Below are positions 1 to 7,225 of a stretch of 64,000 bases of DNA, in pieces. The DNA is from Aliihoeflea sp023389195 (GTDB lineage: Bacteria; Pseudomonadota; Alphaproteobacteria; Rhizobiales; Rhizobiaceae): assembly GCA_023389195.1 (NCBI GenBank), contig JAEWET010000036.1:67060-131059 (forward strand), read 5' to 3'. A model generated the notes under the pieces. The model had not been told where the DNA came from. It saw only the letters and a program-made list of their open reading frames with translations, and made no database searches. The position numbers and the translations under genes are program-made. Positions within the stretch are counted from its first letter, which is position 1; each line of letters begins with the position of its first letter.

Positions 1-1288
1 CGCGCCAGAGTCGCACGATGTTGGCCAGAACCTCGACCTGTTCTTCGGTGAAATCGCGGTGGGCGCGGTCGATCTGGCGGAAGATGTGACGGGCATCGAG
101 GAAGAGGACCTCGTCGGCCCTTGGCCCCTTGGTCTTGCCCTTGTCGAAGAACCACAGGGTGCAGGGAAGGGTGACCGTCAGGAAGAAGTTCGGCCCGACC
201 GAGACGATGACATCGACGCTGCCGCTCTCGATCAGCTTCTTCCGGATCTCCTGTTCAGTGCCTCGGGCATCGGCTGCGGAATTGGCCATGACGAAACCGG
301 CTCGGCCCGTCTCGCTCAGCCGCGACCAGAAAAACTGGATCCAGAGATAGTTGGCGTTGTCAGCGGTTGGTATGCCAAAGGGAAAGCGGTTGGCGACATC
401 CAGCAACTTGCTCTTGTCCAACTCCTTCACATTGAATGGCGGATTGGCCATGACGAAGTCGAAGCCGCCCGGCCCCTCGTAGCGCCCGTCCTTGTCCTTC
501 TTTGGCATCACCTCTTCGAAGACGGGATCGCGATAGGTGTCGGCGTCGAGGATCTTGCCGGAGAGGCCATGTACGGCGAGGTTCATCTGGGCCAAACGCC
601 AGGTTTCGCGGGTGCGCTCGACGCCGTAGATAGACAGCTCCTTGTCGGGTTCCTTCTGATGGCGCTTCACGAATTCCGCCGAATGCACGAACATGCCGCC
701 CGAGCCACAGGCCGGGTCCAGAATGCGCCCGTGATATGGTTCGATGATTTCGACGATCAGCCGGACGATGGACGAGGGAGTGTAGAACTCCCCGCCCTTC
801 TGCATGGTCTCCTTAGCGAAGTTACCCATGAAGTATTCGTAGACATGGCCGAAGGCATCGCCGCTGATCTTGAGGGGCTGGAGTTCGCGAAGCAGCTCAA
901 CGAGGACGTCGTCGGGGATCGACTGGTACGTCTTCGGCAGGACGTCGGCGAGTTCCGAGTTCTTCGCCTCGATCTCTCGCATGGCGTTCGTCAGGGCACG
1001 TCCGAGGTTAGACCCTTCGGGTAGAGCGAGGAGGAACGAGAACCTGGCTTCCGGAGGTAGAAAGATCGCCCCTTCCGCCTTGTAGGCTTCAGGACCAAGT
1101 TTGATCCGTGAGCCCTCGCGCGGTGCCAATTTTGCCTCAACCTCCGAGAACCGCTCTTCTGCGTGACGCAGGAACAGAAGGCCAAGCACAGGGCGAGCAT
1201 ACTCAGAAGGAAGAACACCCGAGTTCGCCCTCAGCTTGTCGGCAGTCCGCCAAAGTCGCTCCGATATCTTCGAAGAGGTGTCCATCAT
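1..1288 (-). CDS. Type I restriction-modification DNA methyltransferase subunit HsdM (3' end beyond window)
   Basis: Reading the minus strand from an ATG at 1288 gives 429 residues without a stop to the window edge. Residues 1-160 resemble the HsdM N-terminal helical domain (early ERLWRTADKLR, later EYFMGNFA). They are followed by GGEFYTP and the SAM-binding motif I DPACGSGGMF at 191-200. The N6-adenine methylase motif IV NPPF is at 282-285. HsdM methylates adenine in the target set by HsdS and, with HsdR, forms the type I restriction complex. The missing C-terminus and any hsdS/hsdR would lie to the left. A second ATG at 1285 is possible. The gene follows the GIY-YIG gene by 27 bp on the same strand, so the two are probably co-transcribed. 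Family assignment is secure; activity cannot be judged from a partial gene. Confidence 0.93.
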   Translation of the reverse strand, partial: MMDTSSKISERLWRTADKLRANSGVLPSEYARPVLGLLFLRHAEERFSEVEAKLAPREGSRIKLGPEAYKAEGAIFLPPEARFSFLLALPEGSNLGRALTNAMREIEAKNSELADVLPKTYQSIPDDVLVELLRELQPLKISGDAFGHVYEYFMGNFAKETMQKGGEFYTPSSIVRLIVEIIEPYHGRILDPACGSGGMFVHSAEFVKRHQKEPDKELSIYGVERTRETWRLAQMNLAVHGLSGKILDADTYRDPVFEEVMPKKDKDGRYEGPGGFDFVMANPPFNVKELDKSKLLDVANRFPFGIPTADNANYLWIQFFWSRLSETGRAGFVMANSAADARGTEQEIRKKLIESGSVDVIVSVGPNFFLTVTLPCTLWFFDKGKTKGPRADEVLFLDARHIFRQIDRAHRDFTEEQVEVLANIVRLWR

Positions 1289-1315
1289 GCCGTTCTCAGA
1301 CTCGTTTCATTAGAT

Positions 1316-2242
1316 TTACGTCGCGTCTTCAGGGACGACAGACAGTTGGGCATCTTGCCAGTCTTTAAGTGTCTGACCGGTTGATGCAATCTTCCACGAG
1401 GTCCGTCCGTTCGTATTTCTATTCTTTATCACAGCAGCAGCAGCGCTCGGGCTCGGGAAGGAGACATTCTCGGTGAACTTTAGAAATTCAGGGTCGTCGC
1501 TTGGGGCCAAGCGGCCATCCTTAATGAGTTGGTCGCGCAGACCAGAATAGCCGTTCGAGGCGAATTCGTCCTTCGCGAAGGCCAGCGAGCCCTCTAGCAC
1601 GACTATTTCTCCGTCCACCTCAAATGCGCGAGCTTCGAAGCCGTACTTGCGGCTTGGCAGGACGAGCTCAAGTTGTCCATCGCCAACGCCGTTCGGAGTC
1701 TCGGTGGGGCGAGGAGGTGCGGCCTTCACCTTCGGTCGCAGAAAATCCAATCCGATCACCGGCAAGATCACTTGGACCTGTGAGATGAAGAACTCCATGT
1801 CGGCGATGTCACTTTCAGGAAGGCTCTTTCTCCGAGGTTCGTTGCCGTTGGCCACATTGGCGCGGTCTGCGGCAATCGTCAGCTCTACGAAGCGGTGTTC
1901 CAAGTAGCGAACATGGGCCTTGGTCAGGTTCATGTCCTTGGAGGTGACAATGCAGGCACGGGTCCAGAAGTCCTTCGATGCATCCCGGGAGTGCAGCTTG
2001 ATCCGGTCGCCGACGCTATCGCCTTCACCGACATAGACGCGCGACTTGGTGGGCTGCTCCGGGTCATCACCGACTAGGAAATACACGCCTGTACGCGCTA
2101 CTTCCTCACGCTGAAGCGCTTCTCCGAGGCGCGACCTGGGGGTCACCACCGCATGACCTGTCCAGTTCATAATCTCTGCCGTCAAGATGCCTGTGGGTGA
2201 ACCGTCCACCAAGTAGAGCCTGACGCTTTTGCCGTGAACCAC
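1316..2242 (-). CDS. GIY-YIG nuclease family protein with DUF4357-like C-terminus
   Basis: The 308-aa protein has a GIY-YIG core: GVY at 52-54, VYVGEG at 69-74, conserved Arg80 and the metal-binding Glu115 (YLEHRF). The C-terminus (from 280, RTSWK...TGQTLKDW) looks like the DUF4357 domain that often follows this nuclease type. The start is taken as GTG 2242 because a strong GGAGG lies 6 bp upstream. The open frame runs back to 2416, but that extension has no ribosome site and is low complexity. It sits 27 bp ahead of hsdM on the same strand, suggesting a shared transcript and a role linked to restriction or DNA metabolism. No substrate can be assigned. Family call is firm, function is inference. 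Confidence 0.85.
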   Translation of the reverse strand: MVHGKSVRLYLVDGSPTGILTAEIMNWTGHAVVTPRSRLGEALQREEVARTGVYFLVGDDPEQPTKSRVYVGEGDSVGDRIKLHSRDASKDFWTRACIVTSKDMNLTKAHVRYLEHRFVELTIAADRANVANGNEPRRKSLPESDIADMEFFISQVQVILPVIGLDFLRPKVKAAPPRPTETPNGVGDGQLELVLPSRKYGFEARAFEVDGEIVVLEGSLAFAKDEFASNGYSGLRDQLIKDGRLAPSDDPEFLKFTENVSFPSPSAAAAVIKNRNTNGRTSWKIASTGQTLKDWQDAQLSVVPEDAT

Positions 2243-2427
2243 GTGTCTCCTCCCGCTTCCCGAATTATCGGAATGACAGTTCTGTTCAGGAAAGTCAGGA
2301 CCTTTCAGCGAAAAATTCGTAAACACATTCTTCATGGCCCCCAAGGACATTTTCCCCCCGGTACCCCCCGATGAGGTGGCGGCTTCAATCGGCATCGAGG
2401 TATTCGCGCGGTTCATGTTGATTGATG

Positions 2428-2994
2428 TCAGCCACTCTGGGCCAGGTCAGCCACAGCCTTCTGCACCGACGCCTTCGACAGGCCCACTTCTGCTGCGATC
2501 TTGCGGATGCTCAAGCCATCCTGCCGGAGCTGCTTGATGCGCCGTTCTACGTCAGCAGTAATCGTCTTGGGACGGCCCCCGGTGCGTCCTTCGGCCTTCG
2601 CCCTTGCGATCCCTTCCATCTGCCGCTCCCGTCTGATGTCGGTTTCGAACTCTGCGATGAGAGCCAGGATGCCCATTACCAGCTTGCCGGTACGGCTGGT
2701 TGTGTCCACCAGAGGATCATCGAGAACCCTGAAGGTGACCTGCTTTTCATCAAGTTCGCGCGCGATGCGGTAGAGGTCCGAGGTGCTGCGAGCGAGACGA
2801 TCGAGCTTGGTGATGATCAGGGTGTCGCCCTCCCGGAGGAACTCCAGGCAGCGCTGCAGCTCCGGACGCTTCCCGTCCAGCCCTGACTTCTTCTCGCTGA
2901 AGAGTTTCGTCACCCCTGCCGCCTTCAGCCGGTCCACCTGGCTCTCGTAGCTCTGCCCTCTTGTGCTAACCCGCGCATATCCCACACATGCCAC
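2428..2994 (-). CDS. Serine recombinase, resolvase/invertase type
   Basis: This 188-aa protein has the small serine recombinase fold: YARVS with nucleophile Ser10 and Arg8, KLDRLARS at 63-70, and the long E-helix region (residues ~105-130). The C-terminal helix-turn-helix begins near GRPKT (~143) and contains GLSIRKIAAEVGLSKASV. Its length equals Tn3-family resolvases and DNA invertases and is far too short for a large serine integrase. The start is GTG 2994, with AAGGAAAGGG about 7-10 bp upstream. It probably resolves or inverts DNA of the island; no transposase is visible beside it. A 185-bp gap separates it from the downstream nuclease gene. Target sites are unknown, although repeated short motifs lie upstream (3140-3194). 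Confidence 0.93.
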   Translation of the reverse strand: MACVGYARVSTRGQSYESQVDRLKAAGVTKLFSEKKSGLDGKRPELQRCLEFLREGDTLIITKLDRLARSTSDLYRIARELDEKQVTFRVLDDPLVDTTSRTGKLVMGILALIAEFETDIRRERQMEGIARAKAEGRTGGRPKTITADVERRIKQLRQDGLSIRKIAAEVGLSKASVQKAVADLAQSG

Positions 2995-3138
2995 ATTCGT
3001 ACCCTTTCCTTTTAGACCAACACAGACGCATGATTATTGGACGCAATGTGTACGGTCAATGGAAGTGTGCGAAAAAGGTATAGGTTTGTGGACGGTCTGA
3101 TTGGAGGGCACGGTCAAGCTGAGTTCGGCATTTCCCCC

Positions 3139-3194
3139 TCATAAAGAGACACGGATCGGCAAGAGTCATTTCCTTCCCATATAGAGAAACATGG
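3139..3194. repeat. Short imperfect direct repeats upstream of the recombinase gene
   Basis: Two related stretches occur at 3140-3162 (CATAAAGAGACACGGATCGG) and 3178-3205 (CATATAGAGAAACATGG followed by ACCGGCAA). A third partial copy, CATAAAGAGAGACAG, lies at 3843-3857 near the other island genes. They sit in the untranscribed-looking gap 2995-3240. They could be recombinase (res-like) subsites or promoter elements. The matches are imperfect, so this is a pattern seen by eye and not a defined site. Confidence 0.3.
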
Positions 3195-3240
3195 AAAGGG
3201 ACCGGCAAACCCGACCTCGACACCTGTTCACGTTGCCGAA

Positions 3241-3753
3241 TTAACTAGGACGCAAGCCTAAAGCTGCGAAACCTTCGGCTACCTCGGGCTTGATGGTCCA
3301 GCGGTTGGTACCCGGCGATAGATCGGCCAGGATGCCACTATAGAAGTCTGCATCTCGCCTGTCGGACGGTGACGGTGGCCACAGACTGTGCAGTCTCTTC
3401 TCGCACATGGTCCCGAAATGCATGTGCCAGGATTGAACTCCCCACCCTAAAGCCTTGCTCAACCCCTCAGACGTCGAACCGGGATTGTCGAGGAGTACTT
3501 TGACAATCTTCCGCTCGGTCTCGGTCATAGGTTTCGCCATGAAGGCTTTTCTGACAAGTTCGGCTCTAGGAAGATTGCTCGCCCGAGACGCCAATCGATC
3601 TCGCTTCGCGGCCTCGTGCCGGTCGATTGCGACAATCAACTGGTGAGCATCATCTAACCCCCTGGCGGCTGCCCTCTGGGCATTGGAACGCATCTGTTGA
3701 AGTTCCTGATGGCTCTTCGATGGCATTGAAGAGATCACTTTTTCAATACTCAC
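3241..3753 (-). CDS. Unassigned 170-aa island protein, possible winged-helix C-terminus
   Basis: I do not recognise this protein. The start is GTG 3753, because GGGGAGG lies 5 bp upstream; the frame continues to 3831 without a better site. The N-terminal half is charged and probably helical, with many Ala, Arg and Gln (SKSHQELQQMRSNAQRAAARG). Residues ~75-110 (MTETERKIVKVLLDNPGSTSEGLSKALGW) read like a winged-helix DNA-binding segment. The tail ends WTIKPEVAEGFAALGLRPS, again like a winged-helix strand and turn. There are no signal peptide or membrane segments. It is divergent from the helicase gene across a 244-bp AT-rich region with two dyads, so it could be the regulator of that region. 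That role is inference. Confidence 0.6.
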   Translation of the reverse strand: MSIEKVISSMPSKSHQELQQMRSNAQRAAARGLDDAHQLIVAIDRHEAAKRDRLASRASNLPRAELVRKAFMAKPMTETERKIVKVLLDNPGSTSEGLSKALGWGVQSWHMHFGTMCEKRLHSLWPPSPSDRRDADFYSGILADLSPGTNRWTIKPEVAEGFAALGLRPS

Positions 3754-3896
3754 CCAAACCTCCCCGGTGAACCCTAGAGGACCCCAGCACAGAATTCGGG
3801 ATGCTGACAAGAGGGTCGCTCGGAGTGACAAAGAAAGGTTGCCATAAAGAGAGACAGAGTTAGGAACACTCCTTGGCTGCCATCAAGTCCCCCATT

Positions 3897-3942
3897 AAAA
3901 TACCGCAACACGAGTATATCTCTTATCATATCACGGTATTTT
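3897..3942. promoter_or_regulatory. Spaced 9-bp inverted repeat in divergent island promoter region
   Basis: AAAATACCG at 3897-3905 is the exact reverse complement of CGGTATTTT at 3934-3942, with 28 bp between. The segment is AT-rich and lies between the divergent 170-aa gene and the helicase gene. The arrangement fits a two-half-site operator or overlapping promoters; nothing identifies the binding protein. Confidence 0.45.
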
Positions 3943-3952
3943 CTCAGTAGAA

Positions 3953-3972
3953 TTCCCAACATCGATTGGGAA
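3953..3972. promoter_or_regulatory. 7-bp palindromic arms just upstream of the helicase gene
   Basis: TTCCCAA at 3953-3959 and TTGGGAA at 3966-3972 form a perfect dyad around CATCGA, ending 25 bp before the helicase ATG at 3998. It may be an operator or, if transcribed, a small 5'-leader hairpin. Confidence 0.5.
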
Positions 3973-3997
3973 ATGAACTCGAATACAAAGTCTGAAA

Positions 3998-5914
3998 ATG
4001 AAGAAATCTCAGTTCCTTGCGGAGCTCGGATGCCTTTGTGCTATCCGAAACTCCCACCTTACCAACTTCGCCCGACAAGTGGCATCATCCATATTTGACA
4101 CGTTGCAATCCGCCTTAATAGATCACTCAGAAGGCCGCTCTTGTCTTCAGGTCTCAAGCGCACCGACTGGGTCCGGAAAAAGTTCATCGGCCTTGGCCTT
4201 TATGTCAGCTGCATGGAAGATTGACCAAACGCGCTCGGCTCTCGTGGTGGAAACCGTAGCTCAAGCCGAGGCAGCCTTCAGAGAACTGAGAAGCCTCGTC
4301 GATGATGACGTGGCCGTCTGGACCTCAGTGCATGACGCCGATCGACCCATCTTGGACCGTGATGTGTACGAGGAAAAGGGCTTCATTCCGTCGCAGCGCT
4401 ACTTTCGAGACCACCTGAGAGAATATCCGATTGTCATCGTCACCCATGCGTTCTTCGAGGGCAAGAACGGCGGCCTTGCGGCAGATGGGCGCCATCTGAT
4501 TGTCTACGACGAGAAACCGAAGGACGTAACGATCTTCGATTTAGGTCATGACGATTTCGCCGCCTTTCGAGACGGCGTCCTTTCCACTCAAGGGCCGCAA
4601 TCGGACCTATACCAAGCTGCACGAGAACTCTGGAAATTTGCAGATGAAATCTATGAGCATGGGGGCGCTCAGGGTGGTAAAGGGCTGTTCGAACCGCTCA
4701 TGCGGCATCAGTTTTCGCAATCCCTCAACCAGATAGCGGCTCTTGCCGATGACCAAGAGAAGCTGGTATCGCTCCTCTGTCCTTCCCTAGATATCGAACG
4801 GTTGAAGGCCATGTGCGGCTTTGCCAAATCTCTAGCGAGCGGCTACGCCTTCCTTTGGAAATATAGCTACGATCGTATCGAGGGTTGCCGTTTCGTCGGA
4901 TACTCAATGGATTTCCCCCTTCGGCCGGGGATGGCCCTTCTCGACGCCACAAGTGACATCGACGGGGTCTCGCAACTTGTTCCTTGGCGGGCACGCCCCG
5001 TGCCGTGTCCGCAGGTCAACTACAGTCGATTAATGCTGCATCCGATCGAGCCCCCTGCCGAACTCCAACGCACTCCTGCTTCCAAGATCGTCATACGGAG
5101 AGACCTTATCGAGCAGTGGCGGGAATGGCTGATCCAAATGGTCCTTCAACACACATCGACGGGGGATGACGTCCTTGTAGTTACCCACAAGCGCCTTATT
5201 CCGCATTTGCCAAGCTTGGATGATCCTGAAGATCAATGGAAAGGACGTCTGGTCCACTATTGCAATTGGGGGAACGGAATTGGCTTAAATCAGTGGCGAA
5301 TGTGTCAGCACGTTTTCCTGATAGGAGAGTTCTTCATCCCCAAGCGAGTGACTGTCGCAAGCTGCCTCGGTCTGACCACAAGCCGCCCTTCCGCTTCGAA
5401 TCTACGGGACGCGCAGGACATCCAGGGCCTTAAGGGACGCTTTCGGCATCACCAGGAAGGGCACCTTTTGCGATGGACAAAGCAGCTGGCTTGCAGAGGA
5501 AGCGTTCGTAACATCGATAACGACGGGGTCTGCGGCCCCATGCATCTCTACGTCACCGGCGAGTTCAGTCGAGTGGTGAGCCATTGCCAAACTTTGTTCC
5601 CTGGGTGTCGCTTGCTTCCGCGAGACACGTCAGCCAATCCGAAAGTTGAGCAGCTGGCAACAGAGCCATTCATTTCGCGCCTTACGTCCTGCCTGATCGG
5701 AGTCTCGGAAGAGGAGCTGTCGACGAAGGCCGTAGAAGCGCTTGCTCGCTGTCGCATTGACGGCCACATCTCCTGGCTAACCGGATCGGAAGGACAACAA
5801 CTTCTTCGGCACATCGGCTGGCGGTTCATCCCAGGGAGGCGCGGCAGAGGTAACCATGCCCGCTTCGTTAAGATCGCTGATATCGGTGCTTTCGAAATGG
5901 AAGATGCCGCCTGA
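3998..5914 (+). CDS. Unassigned SF2-type helicase/ATPase (638 aa) of the island
   Basis: The protein carries helicase-like motifs in order: Walker A APTGSGKS at 55-62, Walker B LIVYDEKP with DEKP at 171-174, LLDATSD at 314-320 (motif III-like), VLVVTHKRL at 392-400 (motif IV-like) and YCNWGNGIGLN at 421-431 (motif V-like). QGLKGRFR at 476-483 is motif VI-like with the arginine finger. The DEKP box is an unusual DExH/D variant. The C-terminal third (~490-638) has no motif I recognise. There are no membrane segments. The ATG at 3998 lacks a clear ribosome site. The gene stands alone, divergent from the 170-aa gene. It could serve plasmid/ICE replication, phage-type replication or defence. The ATPase/helicase class is likely; the biological role is unknown. 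Confidence 0.75.
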   Translation: MKKSQFLAELGCLCAIRNSHLTNFARQVASSIFDTLQSALIDHSEGRSCLQVSSAPTGSGKSSSALAFMSAAWKIDQTRSALVVETVAQAEAAFRELRSLVDDDVAVWTSVHDADRPILDRDVYEEKGFIPSQRYFRDHLREYPIVIVTHAFFEGKNGGLAADGRHLIVYDEKPKDVTIFDLGHDDFAAFRDGVLSTQGPQSDLYQAARELWKFADEIYEHGGAQGGKGLFEPLMRHQFSQSLNQIAALADDQEKLVSLLCPSLDIERLKAMCGFAKSLASGYAFLWKYSYDRIEGCRFVGYSMDFPLRPGMALLDATSDIDGVSQLVPWRARPVPCPQVNYSRLMLHPIEPPAELQRTPASKIVIRRDLIEQWREWLIQMVLQHTSTGDDVLVVTHKRLIPHLPSLDDPEDQWKGRLVHYCNWGNGIGLNQWRMCQHVFLIGEFFIPKRVTVASCLGLTTSRPSASNLRDAQDIQGLKGRFRHHQEGHLLRWTKQLACRGSVRNIDNDGVCGPMHLYVTGEFSRVVSHCQTLFPGCRLLPRDTSANPKVEQLATEPFISRLTSCLIGVSEEELSTKAVEALARCRIDGHISWLTGSEGQQLLRHIGWRFIPGRRGRGNHARFVKIADIGAFEMEDAA

Positions 5915-5974
5915 CCTACACGGAACAATAGGTGATGGAGACGAGGCAGAGGGATTGTGCCCCTTTGTCTCCTC

Positions 5975-6616
5975 CTACCTTTTTTGTCGTTGCTCGCGTC
6001 TGGGCCCGACACCTTCCTCAAGGGTTTCCCGCAACAAGATACGCCAAACCAATTTGTACGGTGACCTCCAGGGCTTGTCGAGCCCGCCGGCGAGCACCGC
6101 CACGGTGCCGGTCTCGAGGCTCGCCCAATGGGCCGCGGCGTCGATGCCGCGCGCAAGGCCCGAGACGATCGTGAAGCCGGCCGCGCCGAGTTCGCCAGCC
6201 AGTTGGCGCGCCATCCTGGCTCCCGAGGCCGAGGCATTGCGCGCACCGACGATTGAGACGGCCGGTGCGGCGAACACGTCGCTGCGGCCCATCACCGTGA
6301 CCAGCGGCGGTGGCACGTCCATGTGGCGTAGCATCGGCGGATAGTCCGCCTCTCCGATCGCCGCGATCCGCCCGCCGAAACGCCCGACCTGTTCCATTTC
6401 GGTCTGCGCCTGCGCGGCCGTCGCAATGCGGATCTTGCGCCCGCCGCCGCGCGCGGCAAGGTCGGGCAGCGCGTCGAGGGCTGCACTTGCCGAGCTGAAG
6501 CGGTTGATCAGGTCGCGAAAGGTTGCCGGGCCCACATTGTCGGAGCGCAGGAGCCGCAGCCATTTCAGCCTTTGCGCATCGTTGAGTTTCAGCGGTGCGG
6601 AGGCTGGTGCGTTCAT
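5975..6616 (-). pseudogene. dprA, 5' part only, truncated by the island
   Basis: DprA (Smf) loads RecA on incoming single-stranded DNA during transformation. From ATG 6616 (overlapping the plsY stop as ATGA) the product follows the family: N-terminal SAM-like helices, then the Rossmann fold with SIVGARNAS at 121-129, SGLARGID at 152-159 and AGGLDKP at 176-182. After Pro182 (about 6071) the family sequence stops, and 31 unrelated residues lead to a stop at 5975. The second half of the Rossmann fold and the C-terminal winged helix are missing; full-length DprA is usually about 360-400 aa. The break marks the island's right end. Loss of function is inference from the missing half. Confidence 0.85.
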
Positions 6617-7194
6617 CCCTTGGCGCCGATCCGGCTCTCGGTGCCGGCCATCAAGCGCCTGATGTTCTCGCGGTGTTTCCAGAATACGATCAGGCTCATC
6701 AGCGAAAATGCGATCGAGGCGTCGCCGAAGCCGAGCAGCAGGAGCGTGATCGGCACCGCGACGCAGGCGATCAGAGCGGCGAGCGAGGAATAGCGCGTCA
6801 GGAAGGCGGTCGCGATCCAGATGATGGCGAAGACGAGGGACGCGATGCCGGAGGTGGCCAGCAGGATGCCCAGATAGGTCGCCACGCCCTTGCCGCCCTT
6901 GAAGCCGAGCCAGATCGGAAACAGATGCCCGATGAAGGCGCCGAATCCGGCAAGAATGCTGAGACCGATGCCATACTGCTCAGCCAGAACGACGGCCACG
7001 GTGCCCTTCAGCGCGTCCAGCAGCAGCGTCGCCGCGGCAAGCTTCTTGTTGCCGGTGCGCAGGACGTTGGTCGCGCCGATATTTCCCGACCCGATCGCGC
7101 GCACGTCGCCGAGGCCGGCCATCCGTGTCAGCAGCAGGCCGAAAGGGATCGAGCCGAGGAGATAGCCGAAGGCGAGTGCTGCCAGCAGAATCAT
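6613..7194 (-). CDS. Glycerol-3-phosphate acyltransferase PlsY
   Basis: PlsY moves an acyl group from acyl-phosphate to glycerol-3-phosphate, the first step of phospholipid synthesis, in the inner membrane. The 193-aa protein has the family's conserved loops: GSIPFG at 14-19, GSGNIGATN at 35-43 and GFKGGKGVAT around residue 100. These are embedded in five to seven hydrophobic segments. ATG 7194 is chosen because GAAGGGCGG lies upstream; the frame runs on to 7257 as a non-hydrophobic extension atypical of PlsY. It sits between pyrC' and dprA and overlaps dprA by 4 bp, so they are translationally coupled. Confidence 0.95.
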   Translation of the reverse strand: MILLAALAFGYLLGSIPFGLLLTRMAGLGDVRAIGSGNIGATNVLRTGNKKLAAATLLLDALKGTVAVVLAEQYGIGLSILAGFGAFIGHLFPIWLGFKGGKGVATYLGILLATSGIASLVFAIIWIATAFLTRYSSLAALIACVAVPITLLLLGFGDASIAFSLMSLIVFWKHRENIRRLMAGTESRIGAKG

Positions 7195-7225
7195 TGTCCG
7201 CCCTTCGTCGATGCGATGTCGGTGG

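Larger units (their letters stand above)
1..6070. mobile_element. Genomic island, right part, inserted in dprA
   Basis: The segment from the left window edge to about 6070 is foreign to the surrounding Rhizobiales backbone. It has visibly lower GC with AT-rich intergenic stretches. It carries accessory genes (hsdM, GIY-YIG nuclease, serine recombinase, a small unassigned protein, an SF2-type helicase) and ends inside dprA, which loses homology to its family after codon 182 (about 6071). To the right, plsY-pyrC'-pyrB continue in normal order. The left end, the 3' part of dprA and any attachment-site repeat lie outside the window, so size and type (integrative element, prophage remnant or transposon) are open. 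No tRNA lies at the visible end. Only a small resolvase-type recombinase is seen, not a full-length integrase. Confidence 0.7.

Noticed and set aside
59..1024. A long plus-strand open frame at the left edge
   Set aside because: It is antisense to the clear HsdM reading frame on the minus strand and has no recognisable protein features.
2428..2994. Integrase responsible for inserting the island into dprA
   Set aside because: At 188 aa it is a resolvase/invertase; large serine integrases are about 450-700 aa, so it is unlikely to be the integrase.
5915..6070. tRNA or tmRNA attachment site at the island end
   Set aside because: No cloverleaf or CCA-ending structure is seen; the junction lies inside dprA coding sequence.
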